From Planctomycetota bacterium (GTDB lineage Bacteria > Planctomycetota > Phycisphaerae > Phycisphaerales > SM1A02): a stretch of DNA of 36,990 nucleotides. The stretch is from assembly GCA_017859745.1 (NCBI GenBank), contig JAFMML010000032.1, forward strand, positions 1 to 36,990, in the 5' to 3' direction. The translations under genes were made by a program, and so were the position numbers. Below are positions 36,008 through 36,990 of the stretch, piece by piece. The notes under the pieces are model-generated. The model saw only the letters and a program-made list of their open reading frames with translations, did no database searches and had not been told where the DNA came from. Numbering within the stretch: position 1 is the first letter of the stretch; every line of letters begins with the position of its first letter.

Positions 36008-36331
36008 TCATGGAGGTTGGGTGAACGCACCGAGGTCGAGGCTTGCCACATCCCGCGCCGCGTGCAGGACCCGCACGACGTCGATCCCGTCGCGCCGCTC
36101 GCGATAGACGAAGACGTAGGGGCGATGCGGGAACACCCGCACCGGAATGGCGGCAAGGTCTGTTCGCAGCGAACCCATGCCGGGCGAATGCGCGAGACGC
36201 CTCATCGTTCGGTGCAGAGCAGCTTCGAGCCGATCTGCGGCGGCGGATCCAGAGCGATGGGCGACGAACCTCCAGATGGTGTCGAGATCGAGATCTGCAG
36301 CAGCTGTGAGCTGCAGACGACGATCGCTCAT
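36008..36331 (-). CDS. ParE/RelE superfamily toxin
   Basis: This 107-residue toxin has the RelE/ParE fold pattern. AAADLDLDTIWRFVAHRSGSAAADRLEAALHRTMRRLA forms the N-terminal helices, then PVRVFPHRPYVFVYRERRDGIDVVRVLHAARD gives the central strands, ending in the RVLHAARD block typical of ParE. ParE-type toxins poison gyrase; RelE-type ones cut mRNA. The former is favoured by the VVRVLHAARD ending, but this is not certain. Its ATG overlaps the antitoxin stop (ATGA), giving the usual coupled order. It lies at the edge of convergent genes. Confidence 0.9.
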   Translation of the reverse strand: MSDRRLQLTAAADLDLDTIWRFVAHRSGSAAADRLEAALHRTMRRLAHSPGMGSLRTDLAAIPVRVFPHRPYVFVYRERRDGIDVVRVLHAARDVASLDLGAFTQPP

Positions 36332-36714
36332 GTCGCGGGACCGGGCGGGCGATTGCGGCCGGAGGAGGTCGAACGCGTCGACTTCGAAGTCGACTTCGAA
36401 CGTCGCCTGGTCTTGGGCGTGCCCTCGTGTTGGGCGCTTCGGGTGCGTCGGGCCCGTCGCGACGCAAGCGCCGCGTCGGCCTCGAGAAGATCGCCGCGGT
36501 CTGCCTGCGCGAGACCGAGATCGATCTTCTCCCGGACTTCCGCGAGGGCGAGCTCGACAAGGCGGTCGTAGAGCGCCGGCGGCAGCAGCACCGCCTCGGC
36601 GCGGCCGTTGACCGTGAGAATCTCGGGGCGTCCGGTCTTCTTCATCCGGGCCAGATGCTCCTTGGCCCGAGTGCGGAAATCGGTCAGCGAATGGATGTCG
36701 GCGGCGAGATGCAT
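36328..36714 (-). CDS. Phd/YefM-type antitoxin
   Basis: This 128-residue antitoxin has the Phd/YefM DNA-binding fold in its N-terminus (DIHSLTDFRTRAKEHLARMKKTGRPEILTVNGRAEAVLLPPALYDRL). The region to about residue 85 (EKIDLGLAQADRGDLLEADAAL) is the usual toxin-binding end. It then continues for about 43 residues in a basic arginine/serine/threonine-rich tail, longer than the family's usual 80-95 residues. The tail overlaps a near-perfect palindromic stretch and may reflect a frameshift or a real extension. The ATG at 36714 has GGAG about eight bases upstream. Autoregulation is suggested by the palindrome just upstream. Confidence 0.85.
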   Translation of the reverse strand: MHLAADIHSLTDFRTRAKEHLARMKKTGRPEILTVNGRAEAVLLPPALYDRLVELALAEVREKIDLGLAQADRGDLLEADAALASRRARRTRSAQHEGTPKTRRRSKSTSKSTRSTSSGRNRPPGPAT

Positions 36715-36733
36715 GGTGGGCTCCGGCGGGAAC

Positions 36734-36752
36734 TGAATTCGGTACGAATTCA
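36734..36752 (-). promoter_or_regulatory. palindromic operator of the toxin-antitoxin pair
   Basis: TGAATTCG-GTA-CGAATTCA is a perfect eight-base inverted repeat with a three-base spacer, 20-38 bases upstream of the antitoxin ATG. It is AT-rich, unlike the surroundings. A possible -10 (TAGGAT on the minus strand, 36753-36758 region) abuts it. This fits autorepression by the antitoxin. Confidence 0.75.
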
Positions 36753-36990
36753 ATCCTAACGTTGCCGGAGCGGTGGTGCCACCGTGCAGGGGGGAAGACG
36801 GTCTGGAACCTTGGGAGATCTGCATTCGAGGCAACGTACCGGTCACCTGATCCGCGTCGGCAAGGGCCTGCCAAAGGGCTTCGGTGGGTGGCCATCGCGA
36901 GCGTCGACGACCGACGCGGGCGTCTCGGCGGCACCGACGGTCGCCTCCAAAAGGGCGCTCGACGACGTCCCGGTCAGATTGCGCCGGCCA
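36753..36990. other. end of window, no supported gene
   Basis: Frames through these 238 bases are arginine/proline-rich with no start, motif or ribosome binding site. An antitoxin frame extension upstream of 36714 exists but starts only at weak codons. The antitoxin promoter probably lies in its first 50 bases. Confidence 0.4.

Noticed and set aside
36377-36394. 18-base perfect palindrome as a possible attachment or recombination site
   Set aside because: It lies inside the antitoxin coding region and has no integrase, mobile element or repeat copy nearby.

Overview
The window is GC-rich DNA that looks chromosomal and planctomycete-like, most probably from the Phycisphaerae or a relative. 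Three things support this. There is a 23S-5S rRNA unit with no 16S gene upstream anywhere in the window, and unlinked 16S is a known planctomycete habit. There is an exported seven-blade FG-GAP protein ending in two dockerin-like DLDGDG calcium loops. There are also several membrane or exported proteins with no recognisable family outside that group. The lineage is an inference from these traits, not from a phylogeny. I see no phage, insertion sequence, integron or CRISPR signal.

Layout. (1) 66-6413, minus strand: a zinc-ribbon membrane protein, then a tight run of M20 dipeptidase, an 859-residue exported membrane protein, an ABC ATPase and NAD kinase. (2) 6467-10121: two unknown plus-strand genes (one polytopic membrane protein), a minus-strand YceH/DUF480 protein and an unknown plus-strand gene. 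(3) 10239-11711, minus: a four-S1-domain RNA-binding protein, divergent from (4) 12196-17658, plus: a PilM-like protein extended into the periplasm and two single-pass proteins, all three carrying the same glycine/arginine-rich linker signature. (5) 18111-21556: promoter, 23S, 5S and a strong terminator. (6) 22045-27605, plus: an RRM protein, then a coupled run of FHA-GspE/PilB ATPase, HscB-like co-chaperone and two CNNM/DUF21 transporters. (7) 27782-27894: a solitary tRNA-Ile(GAU) with its own terminator. (8) 27965-35992: exported or secreted proteins, namely a SnoaL-repeat lipoprotein, a small unknown, two HExxH metallopeptidases in divergent orientation, an exported lipocalin-like protein, an AIM24 protein and the FG-GAP/dockerin protein. 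(9) 36008-36752, minus: a Phd-ParE type toxin-antitoxin pair behind a perfect palindromic operator.

How they fit together. The PilM-like operon and the FHA-fused GspE/PilB ATPase, on either side of the rRNA genes, are probably the cytoplasmic and inner-membrane parts of one type IV pilus or type II secretion-like machine. The ATPase carries a phosphothreonine-reading domain, which suggests control by a Ser/Thr kinase. The 28-36 kb stretch looks like a set of exported enzymes and binding proteins. The most unusual items are the pilus-like platform with its shared linker motif, the FHA-ATPase fusion, and an exported metallopeptidase whose active site matches anthrax lethal factor in spacing, including the catalytic tyrosine. 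Everything rests on reading the sequence; no database search was run.
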